64,000 nt of DNA from CAZRIZ01 sp964625885 (GTDB taxonomy: Bacteria > Patescibacteriota > Saccharimonadia > Saccharimonadales > Saccharimonadaceae), in NCBI GenBank assembly GCA_964625885.1, contig CAZVBM010000003.1, positions 1 through 64,000 on the forward strand, written 5' to 3'. Shown in pieces: positions 35,078 to 44,003 of this stretch (its first letter is position 1; every line of letters starts with the position of its first letter). A program made the position numbers and the translations under genes. The notes under the pieces were generated by a model. It saw nothing but the letters and a program-made list of their open reading frames with translations, had not been told where the DNA came from and made no database searches.

Positions 35078-36838
35078 ATGACAGTTCTGACTAGTGCTAA
35101 TCAGACTCAAATTGTTAAGATCCTAGTTGATGAGGGTTTAGTTGATGCTGGGGTGTTGCAGGAAGTAAAGGAAGATGCAAAAACTCAGAACAAACCACTA
35201 ATTTCTTATCTGATTGAAAGCGGTACGACTGATACGGAGACTATCACACATATTAATTCAATTGTGCTAGGCCTGCCGTATGTTAACCTGACCGATGTTA
35301 TTATTAAGCCAGAAATATTAGAGTTGATGCCTGGCGATATTGCTGAGAGAACCATGTCGGTTCCATTAGCTGAGGTCGATGGGCGATTGGCGGTGGCGAT
35401 GATTGACGCTTCTAATGTTCAAGCGGTTGATTATTTGTCGAGTTTGGTTAAACGTCCAGTTAAAGTTTTTATGGCCTCAGCCGAAGGGATCAGGCATGTT
35501 CTTGAGCAATACAGCACCGATTTCTCAGCGGTTGATGCGGCGGCGCAGGCGTCTCAGCAGGAGAGTCGTTCCACTGATAGTGCTAATATAACGACACTGG
35601 TACAGGACTCACCTATTAGTAAGGCTCTGTACACCATATTGGAGTATGCCGTCAAGAATCGCGCTAGCGATGTTCATATCGAACCCCTAGAAAGTTCTCT
35701 AAAAATCCGATGTCGAGTTGACGGTGTCTTGAGAGAAATTATGCAGTTGCCGAAATCAATTGAACCGGCGCTCGTATCTCGTATCAAAATTTTGTCTAAC
35801 CTAAAGATTGACGAACATCGTATTCCGCAAGACGGTCAGTTTACTATCGCCGTGGCTGGTAAGGAGGTTGACTTGCGTATCGCAGTTAGTCCGGTAATTT
35901 GGGGTGAACAAGTCGTGATTCGCTTGCTTGATAAAAGTGGTAGCCGATTTAGTCTTGAACAACTAGGTTTCGCTGGACGCTCTCTGCGAATGATTCAAAA
36001 AGGTATGCGTCGTCCTAATGGCATGATCCTAACGTCTGGACCAACCGGTTCTGGTAAGACTACTACGCTGTATGCCTTGGTGCGTGAGATTATGAATGAT
36101 ACGGTTAATATCGTCACCTTGGAAGATCCGGTTGAATACAAAATGGCCGGGGTTAATCAAATCCAGGTTAATACTGAGGTTGGCTTGACCTTTGCTACTG
36201 GGCTGCGTTCTATCTTGCGTCAAGATCCAGATATTATCATGGTTGGTGAGATTCGCGATTCAGAAACGGCCAATCTAGCGGTTCAGGCCGCACTTACGGG
36301 GCATTTGGTTTTCTCGACCCTGCACACCAATTCAGCAGCTGGCGTTTTGCCTCGCTTGTTGGATATGGGCGTGGAGCCCTATATGATCGCTTCAACTGTC
36401 AATACAGTGATTGGACAACGATTGGTTCGGCGCATTGCCAAAGATAGCCAACTAGTGCAAACTACTGAGCTAGAGACTGAAATGATCCGGAGTGTTGTCG
36501 GTCACTTGTTGCCAAAAACCAAAGAAGAGATCGTTCCGGTTTCGGAAGACTTGGGGTATGCTAATCTGCCTCTGGCTAATCAACCTCAGTATGCGATTCG
36601 TAAGGGGATCGACTCTAAGAAGAACCCAGGAGGGTACTCGGGCCGCGCTGGTATATACGAAGTGATGGATATTGACGAATCAATCCAGAACCTGATTATC
36701 CAGAAGGCCACTAGCTCACAGATTCAAAAAGCGGGAATTGAGCAGGGTATGGTGACACTAAGACAAGACGGTTACTTAAAAGTTTTGAGCGGCATAACAA
36801 CAATTGAAGAAGTTAATCGAGTGGCGGCAGACGCCTAG
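35078..36838 (+). CDS. pilB: pilus extension ATPase PilB, without tetracysteine site
   Basis: 586 residues. It powers pilus assembly. An N-terminal MshEN/N1-type domain (1-155) precedes the GspE core with Walker A SGPTGSGKTTTLYAL, an Asp box, Walker B DPDIIMVGEIRD and a His box (LHTNSAAG). Family members usually carry a zinc-binding C-x-x-C...C-x-x-C insert after RLVRR; here the region reads RLVRRIAKDSQ and later GGYSGRAGIYEVMD, with no cysteines. pilT follows with a ten-base gap. Confidence 0.95.
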   Translation: MTVLTSANQTQIVKILVDEGLVDAGVLQEVKEDAKTQNKPLISYLIESGTTDTETITHINSIVLGLPYVNLTDVIIKPEILELMPGDIAERTMSVPLAEVDGRLAVAMIDASNVQAVDYLSSLVKRPVKVFMASAEGIRHVLEQYSTDFSAVDAAAQASQQESRSTDSANITTLVQDSPISKALYTILEYAVKNRASDVHIEPLESSLKIRCRVDGVLREIMQLPKSIEPALVSRIKILSNLKIDEHRIPQDGQFTIAVAGKEVDLRIAVSPVIWGEQVVIRLLDKSGSRFSLEQLGFAGRSLRMIQKGMRRPNGMILTSGPTGSGKTTTLYALVREIMNDTVNIVTLEDPVEYKMAGVNQIQVNTEVGLTFATGLRSILRQDPDIIMVGEIRDSETANLAVQAALTGHLVFSTLHTNSAAGVLPRLLDMGVEPYMIASTVNTVIGQRLVRRIAKDSQLVQTTELETEMIRSVVGHLLPKTKEEIVPVSEDLGYANLPLANQPQYAIRKGIDSKKNPGGYSGRAGIYEVMDIDESIQNLIIQKATSSQIQKAGIEQGMVTLRQDGYLKVLSGITTIEEVNRVAADA

Positions 36839-36848
36839 AAAGGTAAAG

Positions 36849-37916
36849 ATGGAACAAGGTTTAAAAATTGAGAATTTACTAGAAGAAGTGATGCGCGCCA
36901 AGGCATCCGATTTACATATTCAAGTTGGCTTGCCACCAATTTTGCGTGTCGATGGATCGCTCAGAGCAATCCCTAATTTACCGATCGTTGACGATCAGGC
37001 GGCTGAGCAGTTAATTTTCTCTATTCTAGATGAAAGCCAGCAACAGATTCTCACAAAGGACAAGGAATTTGATTTTAGCTTTTCGTTCGGTGACATCATG
37101 CGCTTTAGGGTTAATGCTTTCCACGAAAGAGGCAATCTAGCAGTAGCACTTCGAGCCATTCCGAATGAAATTAAAACCGTTGCTGAGCTTGGTCTGCCGC
37201 CAATCATATCTTCCTTTGCTGAATTGCCCCGCGGCCTAGTTTTGGTTACTGGACCTACCGGCTCGGGTAAATCAACCACTATGGCGGCGCTCATTGATAA
37301 AATCAATAGTGAACGGGCTGATCACATTATTACAATTGAAGATCCGATTGAGTTTACGCATAAATCTAAGAAGTCAGTCGTAGCGCAGCGTGAGGTTCAT
37401 TACGATACTTATTCTTTTGCGGCAGCTTTACGCTCAGCTTTACGCGAAGATCCCGATGTAGTCTTAATCGGTGAGATGCGTGACTTGGAGACGATTTCAT
37501 CAGCTATTACCATTGCTGAAACCGGTCACTTAGTTTTTGCTACTCTTCACACTAATTCGGCAGCTCAGTCAATTGATCGTATGATTGACGTCTTTCCGCC
37601 TCACCAGCAACCCCAAATTCGTTCGCAGCTCTCTAATATTTTGCAGGCGATTTGTTCGCAGCGCCTAATCCCGGCGATTGGCGGCGGTCGCGTGGCGGCG
37701 GCTGAAATCTTGATAGCCAACTCGGCAGTCCGAAATATTATTCGCGAAGGCAAAACTCATCAGCTTGATGCAGTCATCCAAACTGGCGCTGACCAAGGCA
37801 TGCAGACTATGGATAGAACGCTGGTGAATTTGGTTCAAACTGGTGTTATTACTTATGATGAAGCTCGCAGTCATGCTGTTGATCTTAACGAGTTCAATCG
37901 TTTAGCGAGGGGGTAG
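36849..37916 (+). CDS. pilT: pilus retraction ATPase PilT
   Basis: 355 residues. It depolymerises the pilus, giving twitching and DNA uptake. Motifs: ASDLHIQVGLPP, Walker A TGPTGSGKSTTMAALID, Walker B DPDVVLIGEMRD and the AIRNIIRE-like C-terminal segment AVRNIIREGK. I chose the ATG at 36849 (AAAGG upstream); an in-frame ATG at 36804 lies inside pilB. PilT presence means the pilus is retractable. Confidence 0.95.
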   Translation: MEQGLKIENLLEEVMRAKASDLHIQVGLPPILRVDGSLRAIPNLPIVDDQAAEQLIFSILDESQQQILTKDKEFDFSFSFGDIMRFRVNAFHERGNLAVALRAIPNEIKTVAELGLPPIISSFAELPRGLVLVTGPTGSGKSTTMAALIDKINSERADHIITIEDPIEFTHKSKKSVVAQREVHYDTYSFAAALRSALREDPDVVLIGEMRDLETISSAITIAETGHLVFATLHTNSAAQSIDRMIDVFPPHQQPQIRSQLSNILQAICSQRLIPAIGGGRVAAAEILIANSAVRNIIREGKTHQLDAVIQTGADQGMQTMDRTLVNLVQTGVITYDEARSHAVDLNEFNRLARG

Positions 37917-37920
37917 ATAG

Positions 37921-39129
37921 ATGAAAACTTTTGCATATCAAGCCAGAGATAACAAAACCAATAAGATCGTCCGGGCAACCGTCAAAGCCGAGACTGAAAC
38001 CAAGGCTGGTAAGATGCTGCTTGACCAAGACCTAATACCGTTAAAGATTAAAGAGGTTGACGAGAATGCCTCTATCTTTGGTCGCAATCAAAAGGTTCCG
38101 ACCAAAGAAAAAGTTGTGCTTACGCGCCAGCTGGCTACATTAATTAATGCTGGCTTGCCTATTAGCCAAGCTCTGCGGACGGTTTATGAACAGACCACTC
38201 ACAAACGGCTTAAAGCTATTGTGGGAGAAATTGTGACGTCTGTCGAGGGTGGACGTACTCTAACTGAGGCGTTTGGTAACTTTCCGGAGGTTTTTGATAA
38301 CCTATTTATTGCGCTTCTGACCTCTGGTGAAGCGTCGGGTACGCTTGATGAGGCCTTGCGTAAAATCGCCGACCAGCAAGAAAAAGATGCTGACCTAATG
38401 CGTAAGGTTAGGGGCGCTATGACTTATCCCATAATTGTATTAGTAGTTATCGCTGGTGTGATGGCTTTTATGATGTTTGCTGTTATGCCTCAGGTCAAGG
38501 GGCTCTATACCGATATGAAGTTATCACTACCTTTTATTACTAAGGTACTTATCGGTTTTACCGAGTTTATCGGTAGTTGGTGGTGGTTGAGTCTAGCGAT
38601 TATAATCGCAATAGTTTATTACGTTCGCCGGTATTTCAAAACCGAATCTGGTATTAAGTTTAAAGACAGTATGAAGTTAAACATGCCGCTCTTTAAGAAT
38701 ATGCTGCGCAAACTCTATATGTCTAGATTCCTACGAACTGGTCAAACCTTGCTATCAACTGGTGTGCCAATGCTAGATGCTTTGGCGATTTGCAGCAAGG
38801 CCGTCAATAATTATTGGGTTGGCGGAAGCATTACTCGGGCGGCTGAAAAGGTTAAAGGCGGCAAGGCTCTGTCGGCTTCGCTTAAATCTGAGGAATATAT
38901 TCTGACTCTGGTGCCGCAGATGATCAAAATCGGTGAGCAGTCGGGCAAGATTGACGAAATGATGGGGCGAGCAGCCGATGTTTACGAGAAAGAGCTTGAC
39001 GAAGAGGTGAACAACTTATCAAAAGTAATCGAACCTGTTTTGATGGTTGTGTTAGCTTTGGTCGCTGGAGTTATGGTTGGGGCTATTCTACTTCCAATCT
39101 ATGGCATGGTCGGCAACGTTAATGTTTGA
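37921..39129 (+). CDS. pilC: pilus inner-membrane platform protein PilC
   Basis: 402 residues. Two T2SSF domains (about 70-195 and 270-395) and three membrane helices (near 168-190, 210-232 and 370-395), with the family motifs RQLATLINAGLPISQAL and LVPQMIKIGEQSGKIDEM. It is last in the tightly spaced run from pilM. The stop is TGA, which confirms that TGA is not recoded. Confidence 0.95.
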   Translation: MKTFAYQARDNKTNKIVRATVKAETETKAGKMLLDQDLIPLKIKEVDENASIFGRNQKVPTKEKVVLTRQLATLINAGLPISQALRTVYEQTTHKRLKAIVGEIVTSVEGGRTLTEAFGNFPEVFDNLFIALLTSGEASGTLDEALRKIADQQEKDADLMRKVRGAMTYPIIVLVVIAGVMAFMMFAVMPQVKGLYTDMKLSLPFITKVLIGFTEFIGSWWWLSLAIIIAIVYYVRRYFKTESGIKFKDSMKLNMPLFKNMLRKLYMSRFLRTGQTLLSTGVPMLDALAICSKAVNNYWVGGSITRAAEKVKGGKALSASLKSEEYILTLVPQMIKIGEQSGKIDEMMGRAADVYEKELDEEVNNLSKVIEPVLMVVLALVAGVMVGAILLPIYGMVGNVNV

Positions 39130-39200
39130 TTGAAATCTAGACAAAAACACAAAAACTATTATAATAAGCTTAAACGTTATAAAAAACGAAAGGAAATCTC

Positions 39201-39665
39201 ATGTCTAATACAAATAAAAAAGGCTTTACTATCATTGAGGTAGTCTTGGTACTTGCCATCGGTGGGCTTATCTTCCTGATGGTCTTCATCGCTTTGCCAG
39301 CCCTGCAACGCTCACAGCGCGATTCACAGCGTCGCCAAGATGTCAGTCGGGTAATGTCGCAGCTCCAATCTTATCAGACTAACAACCGAGGCAATATTCC
39401 GGCTACTCATACCGCTCTAAACAACGCTAATTTTGCTAACAACTATCTAAAAAGAGATCAGGGTGAGTTTCAGGACCCCCAGACTGGCAACGACTATGTA
39501 TTCGTAGCATCAAACGTAAATCCAACCACAGCAACCATGTCGTATATTGTCGGACAGAAGTGTAACGGTGAGAACTTTACTACCGGAACATCACTTGGCA
39601 ATCGCGTTGCGGCCATCCGCATAAAGCTAGAAGGTTCCGGCTTCTATTGCCAAGATAATCAGTAG
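39201..39665 (+). CDS. type IV prepilin
   Basis: 154 residues. A short basic leader ends at Gly8 with the cleavage site KKG-FTIIEVVLVL, including Glu5 of the mature protein, then a hydrophobic helix and a polar head with two cysteines (near 121 and 151) that could form the D-region disulfide. It has its own TATAAT (39160-39165), a Shine-Dalgarno AAGGAA and a terminator (39680-39706), so it is a strong candidate for the major pilin. Confidence 0.9.
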   Translation: MSNTNKKGFTIIEVVLVLAIGGLIFLMVFIALPALQRSQRDSQRRQDVSRVMSQLQSYQTNNRGNIPATHTALNNANFANNYLKRDQGEFQDPQTGNDYVFVASNVNPTTATMSYIVGQKCNGENFTTGTSLGNRVAAIRIKLEGSGFYCQDNQ

Positions 39666-39679
39666 TCAAAATTAAATTC

Positions 39680-39706
39680 AAAAATAGCCCGGTTTGGGCT
39701 ATTTTT
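39680..39706 (+). terminator. prepilin terminator
   Basis: Perfect 11-base stem AAAAATAGCCC/GGGCTATTTTT with a five-base loop, ending in five T. Confidence 0.9.
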
Positions 39707-39713
39707 GTTATGG

Positions 39714-39719
39714 TATAAT
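39714..39719 (+). promoter_or_regulatory. extended -10 (TGG-TATAAT), leaderless
   Basis: TATAAT with TGG at 39711-39713. It ends eight bases before the pilD ATG at 39727, leaving about one base of leader. Confidence 0.7.
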
Positions 39720-39726
39720 TTCTTGC

Positions 39727-40590
39727 ATGTTGTGGCTCATCTTACTATTCCTATTTATCCTAGGCGCGATGTCTGGTTCTTTTGCTTTGGCGAGCGTTTG
39801 GCGCATGCGTGCTGATCAGCTAGTGGCGGAGAAGCGCTACCGCGATGCTGACTATAAGAGGCTGGTTAAGGTTGGTGGCTTGGCTGATGTTAGCGCCAAG
39901 CGTGATCGATCTCATTGCCTATCTTGCGGATATGTCCTGCGTTGGTATGATTTAATTCCAGTGCTTAGCTGGGTGTTTTTGGGCGGAAGGTGTCGTCATT
40001 GTCGAGCGCCAATCGGTGCCTTGGAAGTTGTGACCGAGGTCGTGTTGGGTGGAATATTTGTGTTGTCGTATTTATTTTGGCCACTAGGTTTTGCTGGCTG
40101 GCTAGAAAGCTTTTTATTCGGGGCTTGGATTGCTTGGTTGTTGGTCGCAACCATATTATTCATCTATGACCTTAAGTGGATGGAGCTGCCAGTTGGTTCA
40201 CTTTATCTTTTGGTTGCCGTATCAGCTTTGTTCATGCTAGCTAAAATTATGCAAGTTGATTTCTCGTTAGCGATGGTTTTGGAGTATATTTTAGCTTTGG
40301 TGGCTCTGTCAGGAACCTACTGGTTCTTGCACGCTATTTCCAAAGGCCGCTGGGTTGGTTCGGGTGATGCTTTTGTTGGTGCCGCCATAGCTCTTATTCT
40401 AGGTGATTGGCGACTGGCGCTTATCGCTCTGTTTTTGGCCAACTTGTTTGGTGTCGTGGCGGTCCTGCCCAGCATAATAAATAAAAAGATTGGTTTTTCG
40501 AGCCGAATTCCCATGGGGCCATTGCTTATATTGGCTGGCCTGGTGGCGTTTTGGTTTAGTCAAAACTTGTTATCGTTTTTCGCCTTTTAA
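39727..40590 (+). CDS. pilD: prepilin peptidase / N-methyltransferase
   Basis: 287 residues. It cleaves prepilin leaders and methylates the new N-terminus. The N-terminal domain has the zinc C-x-x-C pair twice (CLSCG and CRHCR, about residues 61-90). Aspartates for the aspartyl protease are visible in IYDLKWMELP and the GSGDAFVGA motif. Seven or eight membrane helices are likely. I chose the ATG at 39727 by the promoter position; earlier in-frame codons lie in the upstream terminator. Confidence 0.94.
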   Translation: MLWLILLFLFILGAMSGSFALASVWRMRADQLVAEKRYRDADYKRLVKVGGLADVSAKRDRSHCLSCGYVLRWYDLIPVLSWVFLGGRCRHCRAPIGALEVVTEVVLGGIFVLSYLFWPLGFAGWLESFLFGAWIAWLLVATILFIYDLKWMELPVGSLYLLVAVSALFMLAKIMQVDFSLAMVLEYILALVALSGTYWFLHAISKGRWVGSGDAFVGAAIALILGDWRLALIALFLANLFGVVAVLPSIINKKIGFSSRIPMGPLLILAGLVAFWFSQNLLSFFAF

Positions 40591-40604
40591 TAAAGCTCTT
40601 ATGC

Positions 40605-40610
40605 TATAAT
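40605..40610 (+). promoter_or_regulatory. extended -10 (TGC-TATAAT), leaderless
   Basis: TATAAT with TGC directly upstream (40602-40604). It ends eight bases before the ATG at 40618. Confidence 0.7.
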
Positions 40611-40617
40611 AAACTTG

Positions 40618-41427
40618 ATGAAAGTTGCTAAGAACAATAAGCTAAATGGTTTTACTATTATAGAGGTGGTTTTAGTCTTGGCAATTACTGGTTTGATGGC
40701 GGTTTCGGCCATGATAGGAGTTCGTGGCGCGATTAATAATCAGCGCTATGGCGATAGCGTTAATTCGTTTCGTGATTTCTTGCGCAATCAATACAACGGT
40801 GTTAATAATACTGATATTGCTTTCAGAGATACCTCAATTGAGGATTATTGCGGTCATCATATACAGCGTGGTCGTAGTCTTAAATGTTTGGTTCTCGGTC
40901 GGTTGCTGAGGATTGAACACGACCATGTGTCGGTTTATGACGTCATCGGCAACGAAGATTCTCTTGTCAGCGTCAGTAATGACGAAGAATACTTCGCTTC
41001 TGGGGTAGTAAACTTGCGCGCCGTGGGTGCAGTTAATGCTACGGTTGATATCGTAAGTAACCCGACGCCAAAAGAGGTTTATCGGCTAGATTGGGACGCC
41101 AAGATCAAGCACCCCAACGGCAGCAACGAGCCAAGCAAGTATGTTTTGATAGTGCGCTCGCCAATTAGTGGTTCGGTGCGCACTTACGCGATGGAAAAGG
41201 AAACTGCTCCAACTCGAGATGGGCTAGATCAGGTTCTGCTGGATCTGGTTAAACCGGAGAATAATGCCATCAAGCACCAATCTGAATTTTGTATTCACCC
41301 CGAGGGTTTTGCTTTTACTAATCGTCGAGCTGTTGTGATTAAGCCCAACGGTTCTAATGCGTCAGCAGTTGAGATTGCTCCGCTTGATATGGAAGTCAAC
41401 GGGGTAAAGGCGGTGAAATGCAAATAG
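40618..41427 (+). CDS. minor pilin-like protein
   Basis: 269 residues. The class III-type site LNG-FTIIEVVLVL with Glu5 is followed by a hydrophobic helix and a large head of about 230 residues. First of four genes resembling the minor pilin set (FimU/PilV/PilW/PilX order) that primes pilus assembly. I chose the ATG at 40618; a TTG three bases upstream is also in frame. It overlaps the next gene by ten bases. Confidence 0.8.
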   Translation: MKVAKNNKLNGFTIIEVVLVLAITGLMAVSAMIGVRGAINNQRYGDSVNSFRDFLRNQYNGVNNTDIAFRDTSIEDYCGHHIQRGRSLKCLVLGRLLRIEHDHVSVYDVIGNEDSLVSVSNDEEYFASGVVNLRAVGAVNATVDIVSNPTPKEVYRLDWDAKIKHPNGSNEPSKYVLIVRSPISGSVRTYAMEKETAPTRDGLDQVLLDLVKPENNAIKHQSEFCIHPEGFAFTNRRAVVIKPNGSNASAVEIAPLDMEVNGVKAVKCK

Positions 41428-42101
41428 CCAAAAGGATTATGACTAAGCGGGGGGACACAATTGTTGAGACCATGTTTGCTTTCGCCATTTTTGGCCTGAT
41501 CGCTATTATTAATATCCAAATTATGCAACAGGGATTTCGGTTAAATCAGTCGGCTTTGGAGATTAGCTTGGCGCGTGAACAGATTAATTCCCAGGCTGAG
41601 GCCTTGCGCCTACTTAATTCCGCCTACATCGCCGACTATATTAGTAACCGTGGCAATACACCATCCTGCATGGCCGGTAGCCAGTCGCCAAGCTGCCTAT
41701 GGAGGTCTATCACCGAGAAGAAAATGGCTCCTGGATCGATCAAGTCGCTTGGCTCTGTAGCAGAAGATAACTGCTCTAAGCCAGCATCGGCTTTTGCAAT
41801 TGATTACTTAAACGTCGGCTTGCCACAAGTTAGAACGGGTGGCACATTGCAGCCAGCGGTGCTATACCCCAGGATTAGCTATGTTAACGCTACCGATTCA
41901 AACGAGATTGAAAAGGGCGCAACCTATGCCTACAAATCAGCCGATGGTATTTGGGTTGAAGTGGTTGGGAGTGACACTGACGGCGCCGATGGTGGCCAGT
42001 ATAAATATTACGACTTTTTGATTCGCGCCTGTTGGGATTCGCCATCTAGCCAGGTGCCGGCAACACTAGAGAGCTTGGTGAGGTTATATGTTCCGAACTA
42101 A
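41418..42101 (+). CDS. minor pilin-like protein (PilV-like position)
   Basis: 227 residues. The site KRG-DTIVETMFAFAIFG has Asp rather than Phe at mature position 1 and keeps Glu5. The head has four cysteines. A second ATG at 41439 is possible. It is tightly coupled with neighbours on both sides. Confidence 0.75.
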   Translation: MQIAKRIMTKRGDTIVETMFAFAIFGLIAIINIQIMQQGFRLNQSALEISLAREQINSQAEALRLLNSAYIADYISNRGNTPSCMAGSQSPSCLWRSITEKKMAPGSIKSLGSVAEDNCSKPASAFAIDYLNVGLPQVRTGGTLQPAVLYPRISYVNATDSNEIEKGATYAYKSADGIWVEVVGSDTDGADGGQYKYYDFLIRACWDSPSSQVPATLESLVRLYVPN

Positions 42102-42804
42102 AAATAGGCCCAGGAGTGGCTTTACGCTCTTGGAAACTATGATCTCGGTAGCTTTTATAGCTATTTTACTAATTGCTGTTGGCACGGTCTCAATTCACGT
42201 TATCAATACCTATCAACGTGGCGTAGTAATCAAAATGGTCAACGAGACGGGGCGAGCGATTAGTGATGACATTCGGGCTTCGCTCTCAGCTGGCAGTATT
42301 AATCTAGCTAGCGACTACTTCACGGCGCCGGGATATGGCGTCTTGTGCACTGGTGAGTACACTTATGTTTGGAACTACGCCAAAGAGCTTAGTAAGCCCA
42401 ATCCAATTGTGGTGAAATATGACGGTGCGGGGACTGCCTCGGACGATACTAAGCTGAGGATGGTTAAAATACTAGATCGTTCGCGTGAATACTGCGTTCT
42501 CGCCCGAGAATATAACAAAATCAAAGAGAAAATTCCGCTACCATCAACCGTCTCTGGAGATGGAAAGGTGGTAGAGATTATTAAGCCATCGGAAAACGAC
42601 TTGATGGTGTATGATTTTGCTATCACCAAGGGGGCGAGTAGCGGCCCCACTAATCAGGCTCTATATCAAATATCATTTTCGATTGGCACTTTTCGTTATC
42701 CAGAAATAGTTGCTGCTGGTGGTCAGTGTGCCGCAAGCGAGTCTGATCTGGCAGGATGCGCCATTAATCGATTTGATGTTTCAATTTTAACAAGAGAAAG
42801 GTAA
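42088..42804 (+). CDS. minor pilin-like protein (PilW-like position)
   Basis: 238 residues. Cleavage site RSG-FTLLETMISVAF with Glu5, a membrane helix (about 12-35) and a beta-rich head ending in a cysteine-containing loop (QCAASESDLAGC). It overlaps the previous gene by 14 bases. Confidence 0.8.
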   Translation: MFRTKNRPRSGFTLLETMISVAFIAILLIAVGTVSIHVINTYQRGVVIKMVNETGRAISDDIRASLSAGSINLASDYFTAPGYGVLCTGEYTYVWNYAKELSKPNPIVVKYDGAGTASDDTKLRMVKILDRSREYCVLAREYNKIKEKIPLPSTVSGDGKVVEIIKPSENDLMVYDFAITKGASSGPTNQALYQISFSIGTFRYPEIVAAGGQCAASESDLAGCAINRFDVSILTRER

Positions 42805-42813
42805 GATATAACC

Positions 42814-43998
42814 ATGAGCAATGTCAACAAAGCTAAAACCAAGAAAGGAGCGGCCTCGCTCTTTATTGTTGTGTTCTCAATTTTACTGCTTACTATTATT
42901 TCTTTGAGCTTTATTAAAATTGCCCTGCGTGGTAATAAATCAGCGACCGAGAGCGACCTGTCGCGTTCGGCCTACGACTCGGCCATGTCTGGTGTTGAAG
43001 ACGCCAAACGCGCTTTGGTTAAGTATGCTACGTCTTGCGCTCCTGGTAGTACTGATCCGTTTTGTCTAAGTTTTCAGGCCAGCTATGATGGCAAAGATTG
43101 TGATATTGTAGCCAAGGCACTTGATAAGACCGTGTCTGATGAGCAGAAGTTAAACCCAGGTGGCGGTAGTCACGATGCTAATCAGGCCTATACTTGTGTT
43201 AATATTTTGTACAACACCCCAGATTATTTAGGTAGATTGCAGAGAGAAGATGACTCCGTTATTATACCACTTAGAGCTGTGTCTGACGGCGTTAACGCGA
43301 TCAATGTTAGATGGTTCGCGGCCGAAGACTCTAATGGTCGTACGGCAGAGTTTGACTTTCCTGGTTCGTCAGAATATTTGCCAACCGACAGTGATTGGGA
43401 GGCTCGTGGTTTGCCACCAGTTTTGGTTGTGCAGTACTTTAAAGTTATGGAACACGATCCGGCTGCTCATCCAGAATATAATCTAGCGGACTATAATATT
43501 GATGGCAGGGGTTCGTTCTTCCGCACTCTTTATCTCACGCCGGTTAAAATTGGCCATGGCGAGGTAAACTTTACTTATGATATGCGTGGTTATGATCAAA
43601 ACCAAATTCCTCCACTAATTGAAACAACTTGCAGTAACAACTTTTCTAGTAGCGTCTATGCTTGTAATATAAAAATTAACCTGCCAGGCGTAATACCGGC
43701 GAATAGCGATAAATATTATGTCAGGATAACCAAAAGGTATTCGGCTAAGGCCAGTTATCAGGTTCAAATGTTGAGTGGTAGTGCGGTTGTTGATTTTGCT
43801 GGTGTTCAACCAGCCGTTGATTCCAACGGTCGTGCTAACGACTTCTTTCGTCGAGTAGAAGCAAGGCTGAACCTATCAAATCTCCTGGCTGATGCCGGGG
43901 TCTTGCCATACGGTGCTGTCGAAGTTGCTAAGGGTGACTTCTGCAAAAAGCTATCTGTTTATGATCTTGATTTAGTCTCAGAGTGTAACAAGCCATAG
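42814..43998 (+). CDS. PilX-like pilus-associated protein
   Basis: 394 residues. KKG-AASLFIVVFSILLLTIISLSF resembles PilX/GspK start regions, with no Glu5, as in tip pilins. The large outer head has eight or so cysteines, suggesting disulfides. As the last gene of the minor pilin set it may form the pilus tip and contact the host or surface; that role is inferred from position. Confidence 0.75.
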   Translation: MSNVNKAKTKKGAASLFIVVFSILLLTIISLSFIKIALRGNKSATESDLSRSAYDSAMSGVEDAKRALVKYATSCAPGSTDPFCLSFQASYDGKDCDIVAKALDKTVSDEQKLNPGGGSHDANQAYTCVNILYNTPDYLGRLQREDDSVIIPLRAVSDGVNAINVRWFAAEDSNGRTAEFDFPGSSEYLPTDSDWEARGLPPVLVVQYFKVMEHDPAAHPEYNLADYNIDGRGSFFRTLYLTPVKIGHGEVNFTYDMRGYDQNQIPPLIETTCSNNFSSSVYACNIKINLPGVIPANSDKYYVRITKRYSAKASYQVQMLSGSAVVDFAGVQPAVDSNGRANDFFRRVEARLNLSNLLADAGVLPYGAVEVAKGDFCKKLSVYDLDLVSECNKP

Positions 43999-44003
43999 GC
44001 CTG

